Below, piece by piece: positions 51,286 to 61,858 of a stretch of 64,000 nucleotides of DNA. The DNA comes from Pyrinomonadaceae bacterium (lineage in GTDB: Bacteria; Acidobacteriota; Blastocatellia; Pyrinomonadales; Pyrinomonadaceae), in assembly GCA_030841085.1 (NCBI GenBank), contig JAVEDP010000004.1:176404-240403 (forward strand), read 5' to 3'. The notes under the pieces are model-generated. The model made no database searches. It saw only the letters and a list, made by a program, of their open reading frames with translations, and was not told the DNA's origin. Within the stretch, counting starts at the first letter, position 1. Each line of letters begins with the position of its first letter. The position numbers and the translations under genes are program-made.

Positions 51286-51332
51286 GACTAAGTTGATTGG
51301 TTGAACCTGGGGCGAGTTACCAAATCCGGCGG

Positions 51333-54300
51333 CTAATTCTTCGCTTGCGTTTGCGGCGCGTCGCTCACCGTAAACCAATCGCCCCGTCCGTCGTTCGTGC
51401 GCAGCATGCGCATGATCTCGTCAAAGTTAAATGGCCGCGCGCCGCGGCGCCCAAACACCGAAACCTGGTTGCCGCTCTCATCTACCGCACGGTCGCGATC
51501 GAGCGGCTTAGAAACCGCTAACGCCTCCCCCTTGGTTTTGTAAGTCGCAATCAACACTGGCCGTGGTCGCGGACTGAAACCCGCGTATTCCGGCATCGTC
51601 TCCGGCGACGTCAGTTGCAGAATCCGCAAACCATGTTTCCCATCAGCAACGTAAGCAAACAGGCTGGCGTTGGTCATTGCAATTTTCACTTGATGCACGT
51701 CGTTCAGTTTTCCCTCAGCGTTATACATTTGGTCCAAACGCGGCTGCTCGGGATGCTCAACATCGACAATCGCAATTCCCTCTTTGCCGTTCGCAACGTA
51801 TGCGTAGGTCCGCGCCACGTAAACATCGCGCGCATCACCAAGGGCCACCCGCGCGTTCGGAATAAGCTTGCTGGATTCAGGCAGCGTAACGTCGAGGACC
51901 TTCAGCCCGTCATCATCAACCACAAAGCCGTAACGAAACTGAATTGCAATTGCGCCCGGGTGCTTCAGGTCGGGCGCGCTAATCTGTTTGACGATGCGCG
52001 GATTCAACGGGTCGTCGATGTTGACGATGACCAGGCCGTTGGTCGTAGTGATGTACGCGTAATTTCCGGCGATGGCGATGTTGTTTGCATCATTAAGAAC
52101 GCCGCCCGGATTAAACGCGCCATTCGGATACTTGGCCGGATCCAGCGCGCGCTTCAGATAATTGTTTAGCGGATCGCCATCAAGCAACGTGGCGGCGTTG
52201 ACTAGAATCAGGCCTTCATATTTATCGACGACGTAAAGATAGGCGTAGGAGTCGTGAATCGGTTGCTCTTCATTCAGCAAATGACGGCGCGCCTCCCCTT
52301 TCAATGCGGCAGCGTTCGCAGGATCGATCATCGTTCCGTCAGCTTTCAAATGCCAGCGCGCGGGATCGACTGCTAACGTTGTGGGCGCAGCCACAGCGGT
52401 TGCATATTTGGTCTTCACCCAAAACTTCTGACCAAAACGAGAGACCGGCGCGCTCGTAATACGTTCTGAAAAACCTTTCTGATCGATTTGCGCCACGTCG
52501 TAAACGCGCAAGCCACCTTCGCCGGCGGCGACGTAGGCATACTCGCCGCGCAACTGCACCTGCAAAACCCGCGGATTGCCGGCGTGCTCGTATGCCGTCT
52601 TCAACTCACTTCCATCCTTTACAAATTTCGTATAGTCATCCGGGTAGACGATTTTTTGCAGGGTGCTGCCAAACACCGCCTGCGGTTCGGATTGTTCGGT
52701 CGCGACTACAACCTCCAGCGCATCATCGGCCGCAACGTAAACGTACCGGCCCATAAAATTTACAAAATTCGTTCCCTGCAACAAGAGTTGCGCGAGCCAG
52801 GCGTTGTTGTCGTTATTCCCCGACACATGGCAATCGGTACACTGTTTTGTTTCGGTCGCGCGCACGGTATGCGGCACGTGCGTGTTGAATGTTTGGCCGG
52901 AGAACCCTTCCGCCGAAGTTGTTTGTTGCTGCGAATAAATCCATTCGCGATTCTGATTTTGCGAACTAACCAACACGGCGGATGACGAGCGCACCGGCGC
53001 CACGCGATTGCCGGTCACCGTACCATCGCGGCCCAACATGAAAATGTCATCGCGCAAAACTTGAAAGTTGTATTGCGTGAAGTTGCGCGTGTCGCCGCCT
53101 TCGTTGTGACGATTCGGCATCTTGCGATTCGCCTGCATCGACAAGTGACAACCAAAACAGCTGGTGACCCACGACGAATGACACGCCACGCAAGTCATGT
53201 CGCTGTCGCGGTGGGCCAACTCGCTCTGGTTCTTTGGCACATCACCCCAGGTCGAATTGTCTTTGCGAATCGTTTTTGAGTAGCGCGACTCTTCGCTGTA
53301 GTCGCGACTGCCGGGCGTGATCGTGTCCAGCGTTTGCATGACACGCCACCAACGACCGGGCACAACCATCGAGTTCTGCACGATGTCGCCGGCCTTTAAT
53401 TCGATGTCTTTGCCGCTTTCGTCTTTCCGCTTGCGGTCACGCGTGACTTTTTGAAACAGCGGAATCTTGGCGCCCGTTTCGTCGCGCACGCGAATTCGCG
53501 TCAGATCCTGGCCCACGAGTGGTTGATTCTGCGACTTGCGCCGTTCGGCAGCTTGTCCCATCGCCGTCGCCGCTGCTGGGCCGGAGGTGAACAGCGAGCC
53601 GCGCGCGCGAATCGAGCCGTGACAATCTTCGCAGCCAATCTCAATCGCCGCGCGCGGCTCGTTGTAGAGGTTGCCGTCGCCGTGCGCATCCTGCCGGAAG
53701 TGGCAGTCGACGCAGTGCATTCCCTTCTCGAGATGAATGTCGTTGAGGTGGACCACCTTCTTGAATTTGTCGGGGTCGTTCGCGGAAACGAGATCGCCTT
53801 TTGCGTCCAGCAAGTTTCCTTTGCGGTCGCGTTTGAAAACTTTGCGAAATAGCCAGCCATGGCCGTGAAAGTCGCCAAACTGCGTGTTGCTTAATTGCGA
53901 ATTAAATTCTGCGGTGCCGGTGCCGGCCAGGAACTCAAGCTCGGACCAGCGGCCGCGTATGCTTGCCGCTTCCGGATTGCGGTTGAGTTTCTCCTGCTCT
54001 TCAAACTGCGATGGGTTATGTTGCTGCTTCGGATACATCTTGTCGCCGTCTGATTCGTTGTCCCACCAGGTCATGCCGAGATACGTCGCAACCATGTTTG
54101 TGCCCGGGTGCATGTGACAGACCATGCATTGCGAGGTGGGAATCTGGCTGGTGAACTGATGCTTGATCGGATGGCCCGAATCGTTTTTCGAAATGTTCAA
54201 ATCCGCAGTTTTCGACTGGCCCAGATTTCCCGCCGAGTTATAGAACGCCGAGTGAGACGGGTCACGATCGTTCGCATAGATGACATGACAGGCGGTGCAG

Positions 54301-55325
54301 CCCGACGAGCGATAGTCGCCCGGGTGGTCGTTGGTGCCGAGAAAATTCAGCGTCGGATCGAGCAGACGCGTTTTCTGCAAACCGAGAACGACCGGATCAG
54401 TGCGCTGTGCTGAGCCAAAACCGCGCGCGCTTAATCCCTTGTCCGGTTTGCCCGGGTCTTCATCTTTGTCCGGCAAGCCAACTTCCAACCGGCGCTTGCC
54501 GCCTCGTTCAAAAACGCGGAGTACGTTGCCCGGCTGCGAGATCTCCCAACGCGGAATCGGATCGAGAAATTTCAACAGGCCTTTCGTCCGCTGATCTTCC
54601 GCGGTCGGTTGTGGATTCTGAATTAATGTTTGCGGCGCGCCGGTTTCGCTGTAGCTTTCGCCGAAGCGCGCGTCCTTCTGCGGAAAGCTGCCGTTGTTGT
54701 AAAGCGCCGCGCCCCACAACATCGCGCCGTGCGTCATCATGCTGCGCGCGACGTTCTTTGATTCGACATCGTGACAGGTTCCACTGCCGCATGTTTTCGC
54801 AGCCACGCGCAGGTCGCCGGGATTGATGAAGCGCACAAACTCCCAACTTTCCCGCGCCAACAAGGTGTTGCTGCGTTCGGGGTTCGCGCCGGTGAATTTC
54901 CCATCGCGTTTCCATTCATTAGGAAAGCGCGCGCGCACGTGCGCTTCGTTCTTAACCCGCTCAATCTCTTTCGGATCGTCGTTTGTTTTGTGGGGTACTG
55001 GATTACCGCCATGGCAAGTAGTGCAGGTTAATCCGACTGCGTCTTTTCCGTCTTTGAGTTTCTCGAGCGTCTCCGTCGTGCCGTACTTGTGCATCGGCTC
55101 AATCTGGCCGTGACACGACACACAACCTTCGAGTTTGACGACAGGGGTAGTCACACCTTGATTTACATTTCGACCCTTGGTTTTGAAGGCCGTAGATTTC
55201 GACCGCATCGATTCCGATCCGTGAAAGCGTGCGCCGCCTTCTCTCCTCGCTGATGCATCGGTAAAACACAGCGCTCCGCAAGAGGACAGAACAACCGCGG
55301 TTAGGACAAGGCTATTTCTATTCAT
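51333..55325 (-). CDS. Multihaem cytochrome fused to LVIVD beta-propeller repeats
   Basis: A 1330-residue exported protein. The N-terminus has a lipobox-like LSSC, so it may be a lipoprotein. The first two-thirds hold nine CXXCH motifs (CVSCH, CTTCH, CTACH, CMVCH, CVDCH, CEDCH, CVACH, CFGCH, CTDCH) and one CGSGTCH (CX4CH). From about residue 900 at least five LVIVD-type repeats ([35 protein letters not shown]) form a probable beta-propeller. The haems suggest periplasmic or surface electron transfer; the propeller probably binds a partner. Confidence 0.88.
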   Translation of the reverse strand: MNRNSLVLTAVVLSSCGALCFTDASARREGGARFHGSESMRSKSTAFKTKGRNVNQGVTTPVVKLEGCVSCHGQIEPMHKYGTTETLEKLKDGKDAVGLTCTTCHGGNPVPHKTNDDPKEIERVKNEAHVRARFPNEWKRDGKFTGANPERSNTLLARESWEFVRFINPGDLRVAAKTCGSGTCHDVESKNVARSMMTHGAMLWGAALYNNGSFPQKDARFGESYSETGAPQTLIQNPQPTAEDQRTKGLLKFLDPIPRWEISQPGNVLRVFERGGKRRLEVGLPDKDEDPGKPDKGLSARGFGSAQRTDPVVLGLQKTRLLDPTLNFLGTNDHPGDYRSSGCTACHVIYANDRDPSHSAFYNSAGNLGQSKTADLNISKNDSGHPIKHQFTSQIPTSQCMVCHMHPGTNMVATYLGMTWWDNESDGDKMYPKQQHNPSQFEEQEKLNRNPEAASIRGRWSELEFLAGTGTAEFNSQLSNTQFGDFHGHGWLFRKVFKRDRKGNLLDAKGDLVSANDPDKFKKVVHLNDIHLEKGMHCVDCHFRQDAHGDGNLYNEPRAAIEIGCEDCHGSIRARGSLFTSGPAAATAMGQAAERRKSQNQPLVGQDLTRIRVRDETGAKIPLFQKVTRDRKRKDESGKDIELKAGDIVQNSMVVPGRWWRVMQTLDTITPGSRDYSEESRYSKTIRKDNSTWGDVPKNQSELAHRDSDMTCVACHSSWVTSCFGCHLSMQANRKMPNRHNEGGDTRNFTQYNFQVLRDDIFMLGRDGTVTGNRVAPVRSSSAVLVSSQNQNREWIYSQQQTTSAEGFSGQTFNTHVPHTVRATETKQCTDCHVSGNNDNNAWLAQLLLQGTNFVNFMGRYVYVAADDALEVVVATEQSEPQAVFGSTLQKIVYPDDYTKFVKDGSELKTAYEHAGNPRVLQVQLRGEYAYVAAGEGGLRVYDVAQIDQKGFSERITSAPVSRFGQKFWVKTKYATAVAAPTTLAVDPARWHLKADGTMIDPANAAALKGEARRHLLNEEQPIHDSYAYLYVVDKYEGLILVNAATLLDGDPLNNYLKRALDPAKYPNGAFNPGGVLNDANNIAIAGNYAYITTTNGLVIVNIDDPLNPRIVKQISAPDLKHPGAIAIQFRYGFVVDDDGLKVLDVTLPESSKLIPNARVALGDARDVYVARTYAYVANGKEGIAIVDVEHPEQPRLDQMYNAEGKLNDVHQVKIAMTNASLFAYVADGKHGLRILQLTSPETMPEYAGFSPRPRPVLIATYKTKGEALAVSKPLDRDRAVDESGNQVSVFGRRGARPFNFDEIMRMLRTNDGRGDWFTVSDAPQTQAKN

Positions 55326-55354
55326 TTGTCTTTAAAAAAGTGGTCAGTAAGCCA

Positions 55355-56260
55355 TCACAATGAAACCGTCATTTTCTCTTCATTCCATTTCCAGTCTGTC
55401 AAAAAATCTTTATTCATTACGACTACACCATCCAGCACTCCGTGATTTCGCTTAACCTGATTGAGAAACGCGCACATATTCCGCTCCACAATTGCCAGCT
55501 TGCAATACGGTATGTCGTAAAGATGAAACATATCCCCGAAGTCCGACTCCTTGGGTGCCTCGTCCGCCATGTAATATTTGTAAAAAACGATATAACCCAT
55601 GATCTGTTGAGACAGGAAAACCTTTGCTTTAAGACTCGACACATCGTTCTGGAATAATTTCAAAAACTCGAGATGACTCACTGCCAGCTCTTGGAGGGTA
55701 AGTAACCATGTAAACTCATCCGCCTGAGCTTTTGTGTATTTGCCAGACTTCGTGGGCGGGAAATTAGACTTCCCGGCCTCCAGCGCCTTCATCCACTCTG
55801 GAGCTGTTAATCGTTGCTCACTCCTAGCGTCCGCCAAGGGACCGGACGATAGAAAGTCACCAAAGTCAGAACTGCCTAATAGTGCGTTCAGTGGGTAACT
55901 GAGAAGTGTATCGATGCGTCGTTCAGGGTGCGAACGAACTTCTTCGCTGAGAACTTGGTGAGCTGGCTTTATGAGTACAGAAGGAACAGCTGTAAGCAAA
56001 GTATTCAATGGTTCGTGGAGGTGTTGGGCGTTGGACAGTTCGGCTACCTGCGCCCCGGCGATCCCCATGCACAAGTCATTTGCATGCAAGAAATCCTGAA
56101 GAGGCCTCCACTGTTTAAGATCCTTGCAAATGTTGCTGATGATATTAGTGTCGAAGTGAGCGAAGCGCGTAAATGAAATGTCGTGGCCCATTCTCAAAGT
56201 ACCAGTTTCAAGTGTACGAACAGCTAAGTTGTTAAAACTAGCTGAGTGTATGGGGATCAT
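55355..56260 (-). CDS. Large PIN-like domain protein, putative toxin
   Basis: A 301-residue protein of no recognised family. RFAHFDTNIISNI, with Asp37, looks like the first acidic residue of a PIN nuclease; AQVAELSNA gives a Glu in the second position and the C-terminal KLAIVERNMCAFL plus VVVMNKDFLTDW could supply the rest. It is over twice the size of VapC toxins. A 23-nt overlap couples it to the RHH-like gene. Start may be the ATG at 56191 instead. The PIN assignment is tentative. Confidence 0.5.
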   Translation of the reverse strand: MIPIHSASFNNLAVRTLETGTLRMGHDISFTRFAHFDTNIISNICKDLKQWRPLQDFLHANDLCMGIAGAQVAELSNAQHLHEPLNTLLTAVPSVLIKPAHQVLSEEVRSHPERRIDTLLSYPLNALLGSSDFGDFLSSGPLADARSEQRLTAPEWMKALEAGKSNFPPTKSGKYTKAQADEFTWLLTLQELAVSHLEFLKLFQNDVSSLKAKVFLSQQIMGYIVFYKYYMADEAPKESDFGDMFHLYDIPYCKLAIVERNMCAFLNQVKRNHGVLDGVVVMNKDFLTDWKWNEEKMTVSL

Positions 56261-56444
56261 CTCGGTTCTTCCAAATACCTCTTGCGATCTGCAACGACGC
56301 CCTATCTCCGACGCGGCGAGTACCCTCTATCAACTTACTGAGCGATTCGTGAATCAGCTCGGCCACCGGTTTTTCTGTCTGCGCAGACAATTCCTTGAGA
56401 GCGTTGAATTGGTCTTCTGTGAGTTTTATTTCAATGCTTGCCAT
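56238..56444 (-). CDS. Small RHH/CopG-like antitoxin
   Basis: A 68-residue protein: IEIKLTEDQFNALKELSAQ then KPVAELIHESLSKLIEG, a pattern of ribbon-helix-helix antitoxins (VapB/CopG-like), and a C-terminal tail RGIWKNRDDP that resembles toxin-binding segments. It lies just upstream of, and overlapping, the PIN-like gene, an antitoxin-first order. Confidence 0.72.
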   Translation of the reverse strand: MASIEIKLTEDQFNALKELSAQTEKPVAELIHESLSKLIEGTRRVGDRASLQIARGIWKNRDDPHTLS

Positions 56445-56477
56445 CGGAAGTAATTTGGCTCCTTCTTTAATGCTCGT

Positions 56478-58610
56478 CTAAAACACAAGCTTCAATTGCG
56501 CGAACAATGAATACAGCGGCTTGCTTGGATTGATCACATCCGGCTGACAAAAGTCGCCGACGTTCGGCGGACAGTTGCGCGAGCGGTCAGTGAAAATATC
56601 CCGAAAGCCGCGTCCGGTTTGTAAGGTCGAAGCTCCAAACGTAATCGTGACATTGTTAATTAAAAAAGGACGATAGGCCACGCCTAAACTGTAATCCCAA
56701 CCAATGTCATGACGAATATGATTTTGAAACAGCACATATTCGAGCGGCTCAGTACGATGAAATCGCAAGTAGTTAACGTTGAAGACTGCCTTAATGCGCT
56801 GCGTAAGTTCGACATCGACGCCGGCGTTGTAGATATAAATTCCCGGGTTCACAAAGTTTGCGTGGCCTTGTGTTTTGCTGCTGCGTAAGCTCGGCAGAAT
56901 ACTGTTTGGTTGGACCAAGCCCACGCCCGTCTGCGTCAGCCGAATGCCGTTGCGGTTCCAATATGAGAATTGCCCGCCCACGAAATTTGGATCGTCAAGG
57001 ATCGCATCAAATCCAGTTGCCTTATCGTCCGTCGGATTTGAATCGCCCTGGGCCCAGAAGAACGATCCTTTGAACCTCAGAAAATCCTTGTCGACCGAGG
57101 CTTCCAACGCGGCCATGTTTGAACGAATGTCCACGCGCCGGCCGGCAATAGGATTTCTCGTGTCGTGGCCAAACGCGTAGTAATAGGCGTGAGTCAGATT
57201 CAATCGCCCAAGATGCCCGTCGCCGTTAAAGCCCAGATACGCGACCTTAATCGCATGTGGCCGAACATCGCCGATCAACGCGGGTCGCACAAGAAAACCA
57301 TTCCGGTCATACTCAATGCTGTTGCGATCGTCATTGAAATGAAAACTACCTTCGATCGTGTAGCCCTTGCGAATGAAGTCCTGCCGAAAGATATTCGCTA
57401 TGTAAACATTTTGGTGGCGCGTGTCGAACCGATTGAGGCCGCTGTTGGTGTCCTTCTCCAGCATTGAGAAGTAGGCAGCGTTGTATTGAATGCGATTGTT
57501 GTCCGCCGAACCAAACAAACGCAGTCCCAGGTTGTTGTCTGAAAAAATGAAGCCGCGAGAGTCGGAAACGAACGGCTGAATGCCCGCACGCACCGAAACG
57601 AAATCGTAGTTCGAGCTCAAATCCGCAAGCTTCACTTCAGCAAATGCTTCTTCAAGCGAAACATGGCTGTCGGTGCGATTCGTGCCGCGGCGCACGTCGA
57701 TGTTTACCACACCGTTTTCGCGCGCGTTCAAATAGTTGGGAATGCTGAATGTCGGCGAGATTTTAATGGCCCAGTCGCGCGGCTTGAAAGTCGAGTCGCC
57801 ATGAAACAATTCAAAACTAAACTGCACTGTCTCGCTGGCCGCCAACTGTTCCGGCTGTCCAAAAAACTCGCCACTGATTGGTTCGTCGCTGCTGACGTCG
57901 GAAGGCGTCGGCGCGCGGCGCTGTTCGATGGTTGAAGTACTGACCGCCGAAAGAATTAAAAACAGCTTGTTGCCGTGAATAGGATAGTCGCCCTTCAGGA
58001 CGCTTTGATTGTAAGGATCCCACCAGCGTCCGCGCTTAAAAGGAATGTCGCGGCCGCGCGCTGCGCGATCGCCATAGCGATCGTATTCCGGAAAACCAAT
58101 GCGCCAGCGGTCGCGCGCTTCACGTCGGTCCTGGCTGGTTTGTGGTTCTGAAGGAATGGTTTCCGCGCCCGCGTGGCCGGTCGGTTTATCGCCAGGCGCG
58201 CGCGGGATTTCTTTTATTTCAACCTGGTCCAGTGGAATATCAACAACTGTTTCCTTGCCGGCTTCGATGATTACATTCTCGAGCGCTTCGCCGCGCGCAA
58301 TCGTGAAGTCGCCATAGTTCTTGTCCTTATCAAATTTCGCCACGTGCGGCGGGTTGACGCGCAGACGATAAGCGCCGGGCGACAATGAAAAGGAGTAACG
58401 GCCGTCGACACCGCTGCGCACGCGCTTCCATTTTCCGCTCACCTGGTTTGTAGCAATTATCGAAACGCCTGCGATCGGCGCTCCCGAAGCCACGCGCACA
58501 GTTCCCTGCAGCCGACCCGAGCCTTGTGCGAATCCGAACATCACGAACGACGGTGTGAGCAATGCCGCACACGCCAACAGGAATAACCAGAAATTGCGAC
58601 AATGTGTCAT
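56478..58610 (-). CDS. Outer-membrane beta-barrel protein with carboxypeptidase-regulatory-like domain
   Basis: A 710-residue exported protein. Signal peptide (LLACAALLTPSFVMFGFAQG), then a regulatory-like beta-sandwich (LQGTVRVASGAPIAGVSI...GRYSFSLSPGAYRLRV, about 32-105), a charged linker, and a large amphipathic beta-strand region ending in phenylalanine (LFAQLKLVF), typical of barrel insertion. There is no TonB box or plug. Next to multihaem cytochromes it could be the porin of a porin-cytochrome electron conduit; this is inference. Confidence 0.75.
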   Translation of the reverse strand: MTHCRNFWLFLLACAALLTPSFVMFGFAQGSGRLQGTVRVASGAPIAGVSIIATNQVSGKWKRVRSGVDGRYSFSLSPGAYRLRVNPPHVAKFDKDKNYGDFTIARGEALENVIIEAGKETVVDIPLDQVEIKEIPRAPGDKPTGHAGAETIPSEPQTSQDRREARDRWRIGFPEYDRYGDRAARGRDIPFKRGRWWDPYNQSVLKGDYPIHGNKLFLILSAVSTSTIEQRRAPTPSDVSSDEPISGEFFGQPEQLAASETVQFSFELFHGDSTFKPRDWAIKISPTFSIPNYLNARENGVVNIDVRRGTNRTDSHVSLEEAFAEVKLADLSSNYDFVSVRAGIQPFVSDSRGFIFSDNNLGLRLFGSADNNRIQYNAAYFSMLEKDTNSGLNRFDTRHQNVYIANIFRQDFIRKGYTIEGSFHFNDDRNSIEYDRNGFLVRPALIGDVRPHAIKVAYLGFNGDGHLGRLNLTHAYYYAFGHDTRNPIAGRRVDIRSNMAALEASVDKDFLRFKGSFFWAQGDSNPTDDKATGFDAILDDPNFVGGQFSYWNRNGIRLTQTGVGLVQPNSILPSLRSSKTQGHANFVNPGIYIYNAGVDVELTQRIKAVFNVNYLRFHRTEPLEYVLFQNHIRHDIGWDYSLGVAYRPFLINNVTITFGASTLQTGRGFRDIFTDRSRNCPPNVGDFCQPDVINPSKPLYSLFAQLKLVF

Positions 58611-58762
58611 GCGTTAGCTCGGGGAATGAGTGCTTGCCTTGTAGCATACGAGTGATAGTGAGGCAACGAAAATTTGCGCTGGTAATGAATCTACAGAGCG
58701 GCGAAACTTTGTGATACATTGTGCCCCGGCTCTCCAAAAAACATCGTCAGGCAAATTCCGCA

Positions 58763-60889
58763 ATGGCTGCACGTTCACATTCCCGCGTACGAGCGCTGAT
58801 CGTGATAACTGTTAGCGTGCTGTTGCCATTCGCTGCGACCCAGCGATCGAAAAAAGTTTCTGCTCAGGGCGCCGCTCCCATCCTCATCAGCCAGGAAACT
58901 TCCACGCGGGCAATCGCCTTCGATTCAGTAACCCAACAGCATGAACCGTTTTCTACCAGCGCGCCAATAAAATTTGGTTCTGACAATCAAACGCGCGTCA
59001 TGCTGTTTGCGATGAATTTTAGTTTGCAGCCGGGTGATACGGTTGCAGACGTAAGCGCCGACGCGGAAGATGCCGCGCACAATTCTTACCATTTGCCGGT
59101 TGAATTCATTGGCAGCGTCCCCGAACAACCGTGGGCTACGTCGATTGTGGTGCGCTTAAACGACGCCCTCACAGACTCCGGCGATGTGCTAATCGGAATC
59201 ACATACCATGCCATTGCAAGCAACCGCGTTCGTGTAGCAATCGGTCATATCGGCGGTGGTCCACCCGACGACGATGGCGCGCAACCGACCCCGGGTTCGG
59301 CGACACCGCAACCTCCACCTGCGCCAAATGTCACCGCCGGCAATTTAGGTTCAAGTGAAGTGCAAACGATCATCAGCCAGGCAGTCTCGGCTGCGGCAGC
59401 GCTAAGTCGCAATGTAACAGTGGCCGTCACCGACCGCGAGGGCAACGTGCTGGGCGTGTTTGTGATGACGGGCGCGCCCGCGACTACGATGATTCGCAGC
59501 GTCGGCGCTGCGGGGCGTGGGTTGGAAAGCACGATCGTTCCGGCAACCATTGCGGCAATTTCGAAAGCCGGGACTGGTTCGTTGTTCAGCACCAGCGGAA
59601 ACGCGTTCACCACACGCACGGCTGGTTTCATTATTCAGGAACACTTTCCGCCGGGGATCGATTTTCGTTCCGGCGGTCCATTGTACGGCGTGCAGTTTTC
59701 CTCACTTCCCTGTTCTGAGATTAAGAAGCCGGCGCTGCCGCTCGGGCTTTCGGGCGATCCGGGCGGCTTCCCCATCTACAAAGATGGAGTGGCAGTCGGC
59801 GGTGTCGGCATCGAGGGCGACAGCCTCTACACAGTCGATCGCGACCCCAGTGATTTCGATCAACCTTTTGAAGAGTCGATCGCAGCATCTGCCGTTCGTG
59901 GTTTCGAAGCGCCCGCCCTGATCCGCGCAGACAACATTTTGGTTGATGGCATTCGTTTGCCGTACACCAACATCACAAACGCGCCAGCGCCGGCGACGAT
60001 TGCTTTCGGCAGTCTGCCAGGCACAGTTCCTATCGCGTTTCCAATTCGCGGCGCGCAGACTTCAGCTTTTGTTCCGGCTGTGGTCGGCGGCATCAGCGGC
60101 GAAGTCGACACGCGGTTCTTTCCGTTCGTCGCGGGTTCAGTTCCCGCAGCGGGACTGACTGCCGGTGACGTGCAAACCGTTATTGCGCACGCAGCGCAGC
60201 AGGCAAACATCACCCGCGCCGCGATTCGCCAGCCGCTCGGCAGCAACACCCGCGTGACGATTGCTGTGGTTGACGCGTCCGGCAACGTGCTCGGCGTATT
60301 TCGTCAACAGGATGCGCCGGTCTTCGGCTTTGATGTCGCAGTGCAAAAGGCCCGCACAGCAGCGTTCTATTCAAACGGGAACGCCGGGGCGCTGCTGCGT
60401 TCGGCGGGCTTCGGCAACTATGTGGATCGAGCGCTAACCGATGGTTTGAAGTTAGATGGCTCCGTCGCTTTCACGGATCGCGCGGGCGGCTTTTTGCATC
60501 GGCCTTTCTTTCCGGATGGGATTAATAATTCGGCGGCTGGCCCATTCAGCACTTCGATTGGCGAATGGAGTCCCTTCAATGACGGCCTGCAACTCGATTT
60601 GATCAAGGCGAACTTGCTGGCCGCGATAGGCGGCGCCGCGGTGCCGTGTACTACGATACCGAATCTTCCAAACGGCATTCAGATATTTCCCGGCAGCGTT
60701 CCGCTTTACAAAAACGGAGTGCTGGTCGGCGCCCTCGGCATCAGCGGCGACGGCGTCGATCAAGACGATTTGATCAGCGCCGCGGGCGGCAATGGCTATG
60801 CGCCTGCAGCCGCGATTCGATCCGATCAGGTATTTGTGCGCGGCGTGCGGCTGCCATTTCTAAAGTTTCCGCGCAGTCCGAATCTATAG
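58763..60889 (+). CDS. Exported protein with two GlcG/HbpS-type domains
   Basis: About 708 residues from the ATG at 58763. A signal peptide (LIVITVSVLLPFAATQ) is followed by a beta-rich N-terminal domain (about 40-190) and a Pro-rich linker. Two haem-degrading/binding-like GlcG domains follow: GNLGSSEVQTIISQAV...NVTVAVTDREGNVLGVF and LTAGDVQTVIAHAAQQANI...VTIAVVDASGNVLGVF, each with KDGVAVGGVGIEGD-type ends. GlcG/HbpS members bind haem or small ligands. It lies between cytochrome genes, and the stop overlaps the next start (TAGTG). Confidence 0.8.
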   Translation: MAARSHSRVRALIVITVSVLLPFAATQRSKKVSAQGAAPILISQETSTRAIAFDSVTQQHEPFSTSAPIKFGSDNQTRVMLFAMNFSLQPGDTVADVSADAEDAAHNSYHLPVEFIGSVPEQPWATSIVVRLNDALTDSGDVLIGITYHAIASNRVRVAIGHIGGGPPDDDGAQPTPGSATPQPPPAPNVTAGNLGSSEVQTIISQAVSAAAALSRNVTVAVTDREGNVLGVFVMTGAPATTMIRSVGAAGRGLESTIVPATIAAISKAGTGSLFSTSGNAFTTRTAGFIIQEHFPPGIDFRSGGPLYGVQFSSLPCSEIKKPALPLGLSGDPGGFPIYKDGVAVGGVGIEGDSLYTVDRDPSDFDQPFEESIAASAVRGFEAPALIRADNILVDGIRLPYTNITNAPAPATIAFGSLPGTVPIAFPIRGAQTSAFVPAVVGGISGEVDTRFFPFVAGSVPAAGLTAGDVQTVIAHAAQQANITRAAIRQPLGSNTRVTIAVVDASGNVLGVFRQQDAPVFGFDVAVQKARTAAFYSNGNAGALLRSAGFGNYVDRALTDGLKLDGSVAFTDRAGGFLHRPFFPDGINNSAAGPFSTSIGEWSPFNDGLQLDLIKANLLAAIGGAAVPCTTIPNLPNGIQIFPGSVPLYKNGVLVGALGISGDGVDQDDLISAAGGNGYAPAAAIRSDQVFVRGVRLPFLKFPRSPNL

Positions 60890-61731
60890 TGAACAAAGTC
60901 AGCCGACAGCTCGAGACTTCAACCAGGTCGCGTCAGTGGCTCGCTGTCGCGCGCCAACCAACTCTCGTTTTCATTCTCCTACTACTTGCCGTTTGGTGTG
61001 TTGGGCAAACCGGCCACGCGCCGCCGGAGAGTCCCCGCGGCGTCTTGCGCTTGCGAGTGAAAGTAAAAACCAGTGAGGCAGCCAAAGGCTTGTCGGGATT
61101 ATCGCGCAAGCGGTTTTTTCTAATTAAAGGCTCGCCCGAGCAAAACAAAATATTGATCGCGGCGATGGACCAACAACCGCTGACCACTCGCGACTGTTAT
61201 TACACGCGCGCCGGCGCCAGCCCGGGTTTGATTACTTGGTTAAAGGACAACGACTGCGAATCAGTTTACTGCCGGGAGTTGAGTTCGGAAGACGTCGAAG
61301 GTCCGCACGCTGTTTCAGAGTTTGCCGGCGCGCTGACGGCCGGCGAAAAGACATTTGGTAGTCGCCAGCTTGCGCTGAAGTGGTTGACGGTCAGCCTGCC
61401 GGAGAAATTGCGCGACGGCTTTTATCGTCAACGCCAGAATGAGATCGCGTCCATCATCAAGCAAGCCGAAGCCGCTTCGGGCTCGAAGGTTCTTTCAGTC
61501 ATGACCGACCGCAACGGCAGCGCTTACTTCACAGACCTTGAACCCGGCAGCTACACACTCTCAAATCTCGTCGGCACCGAGATTGGATCGAGCGTCTCAC
61601 TTTGGAATTGCGACGTGCAAATGAAAGCCGACGATATGGCAACGGAAAAGGTTTATACGATTTCAAATCGCAAAGATAAGAACGTGAAATGCGTGGCGGT
61701 TGAGAAACCGCTGGCGGCTTGTACGCCTTAA
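60889..61731 (+). CDS. Membrane-anchored periplasmic hypothetical protein
   Basis: A 280-residue protein starting with GTG at 60889, overlapping the previous stop by 1 nt; the frame extends further upstream only as antisense-like Arg-rich sequence. A hydrophobic N-terminal helix (LVFILLLLAVWCVG) is followed by a soluble domain with six cysteines and a beta-sandwich-like end (LSVMTDRNGSAYFTDLEPGSYTLS). No family is recognised. Its translational coupling suggests it works with the GlcG protein. Confidence 0.6.
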   Translation: MNKVSRQLETSTRSRQWLAVARQPTLVFILLLLAVWCVGQTGHAPPESPRGVLRLRVKVKTSEAAKGLSGLSRKRFFLIKGSPEQNKILIAAMDQQPLTTRDCYYTRAGASPGLITWLKDNDCESVYCRELSSEDVEGPHAVSEFAGALTAGEKTFGSRQLALKWLTVSLPEKLRDGFYRQRQNEIASIIKQAEAASGSKVLSVMTDRNGSAYFTDLEPGSYTLSNLVGTEIGSSVSLWNCDVQMKADDMATEKVYTISNRKDKNVKCVAVEKPLAACTP

Positions 61732-61753
61732 GCTGAAAGTGGAAATGGCAATT

Positions 61754-61812
61754 CAGAGTACAACCTTCAGGGTTGGTCTTCCCAACCCACGCAAGCTGCA
61801 GCTTGTACTCTG
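61754..61812. repeat. Dispersed palindromic element R1, copy 2
   Basis: Arms CAGAGTACAACCTTCAGGG and GCAAGCTGCAGCTTGTACTC; same architecture as 63-121. It is followed by TTGGACTTTGGACTGG, two units of the TTTGGAC 7-nt repeat, just before the cytochrome start. Confidence 0.75.
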
Positions 61813-61858
61813 GACTACTAGCGTTTGGCGGACCTTGGACTTTGGACTGGTTTCGAGC

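Noticed and set aside
60646..60888. Longer N-terminus for the membrane-anchored protein at 60889
   Set aside because: The extra 81 residues are Arg-rich and overlap the GlcG gene in another frame. The GTG at 60889 overlaps the previous stop and is followed by a proper signal anchor.
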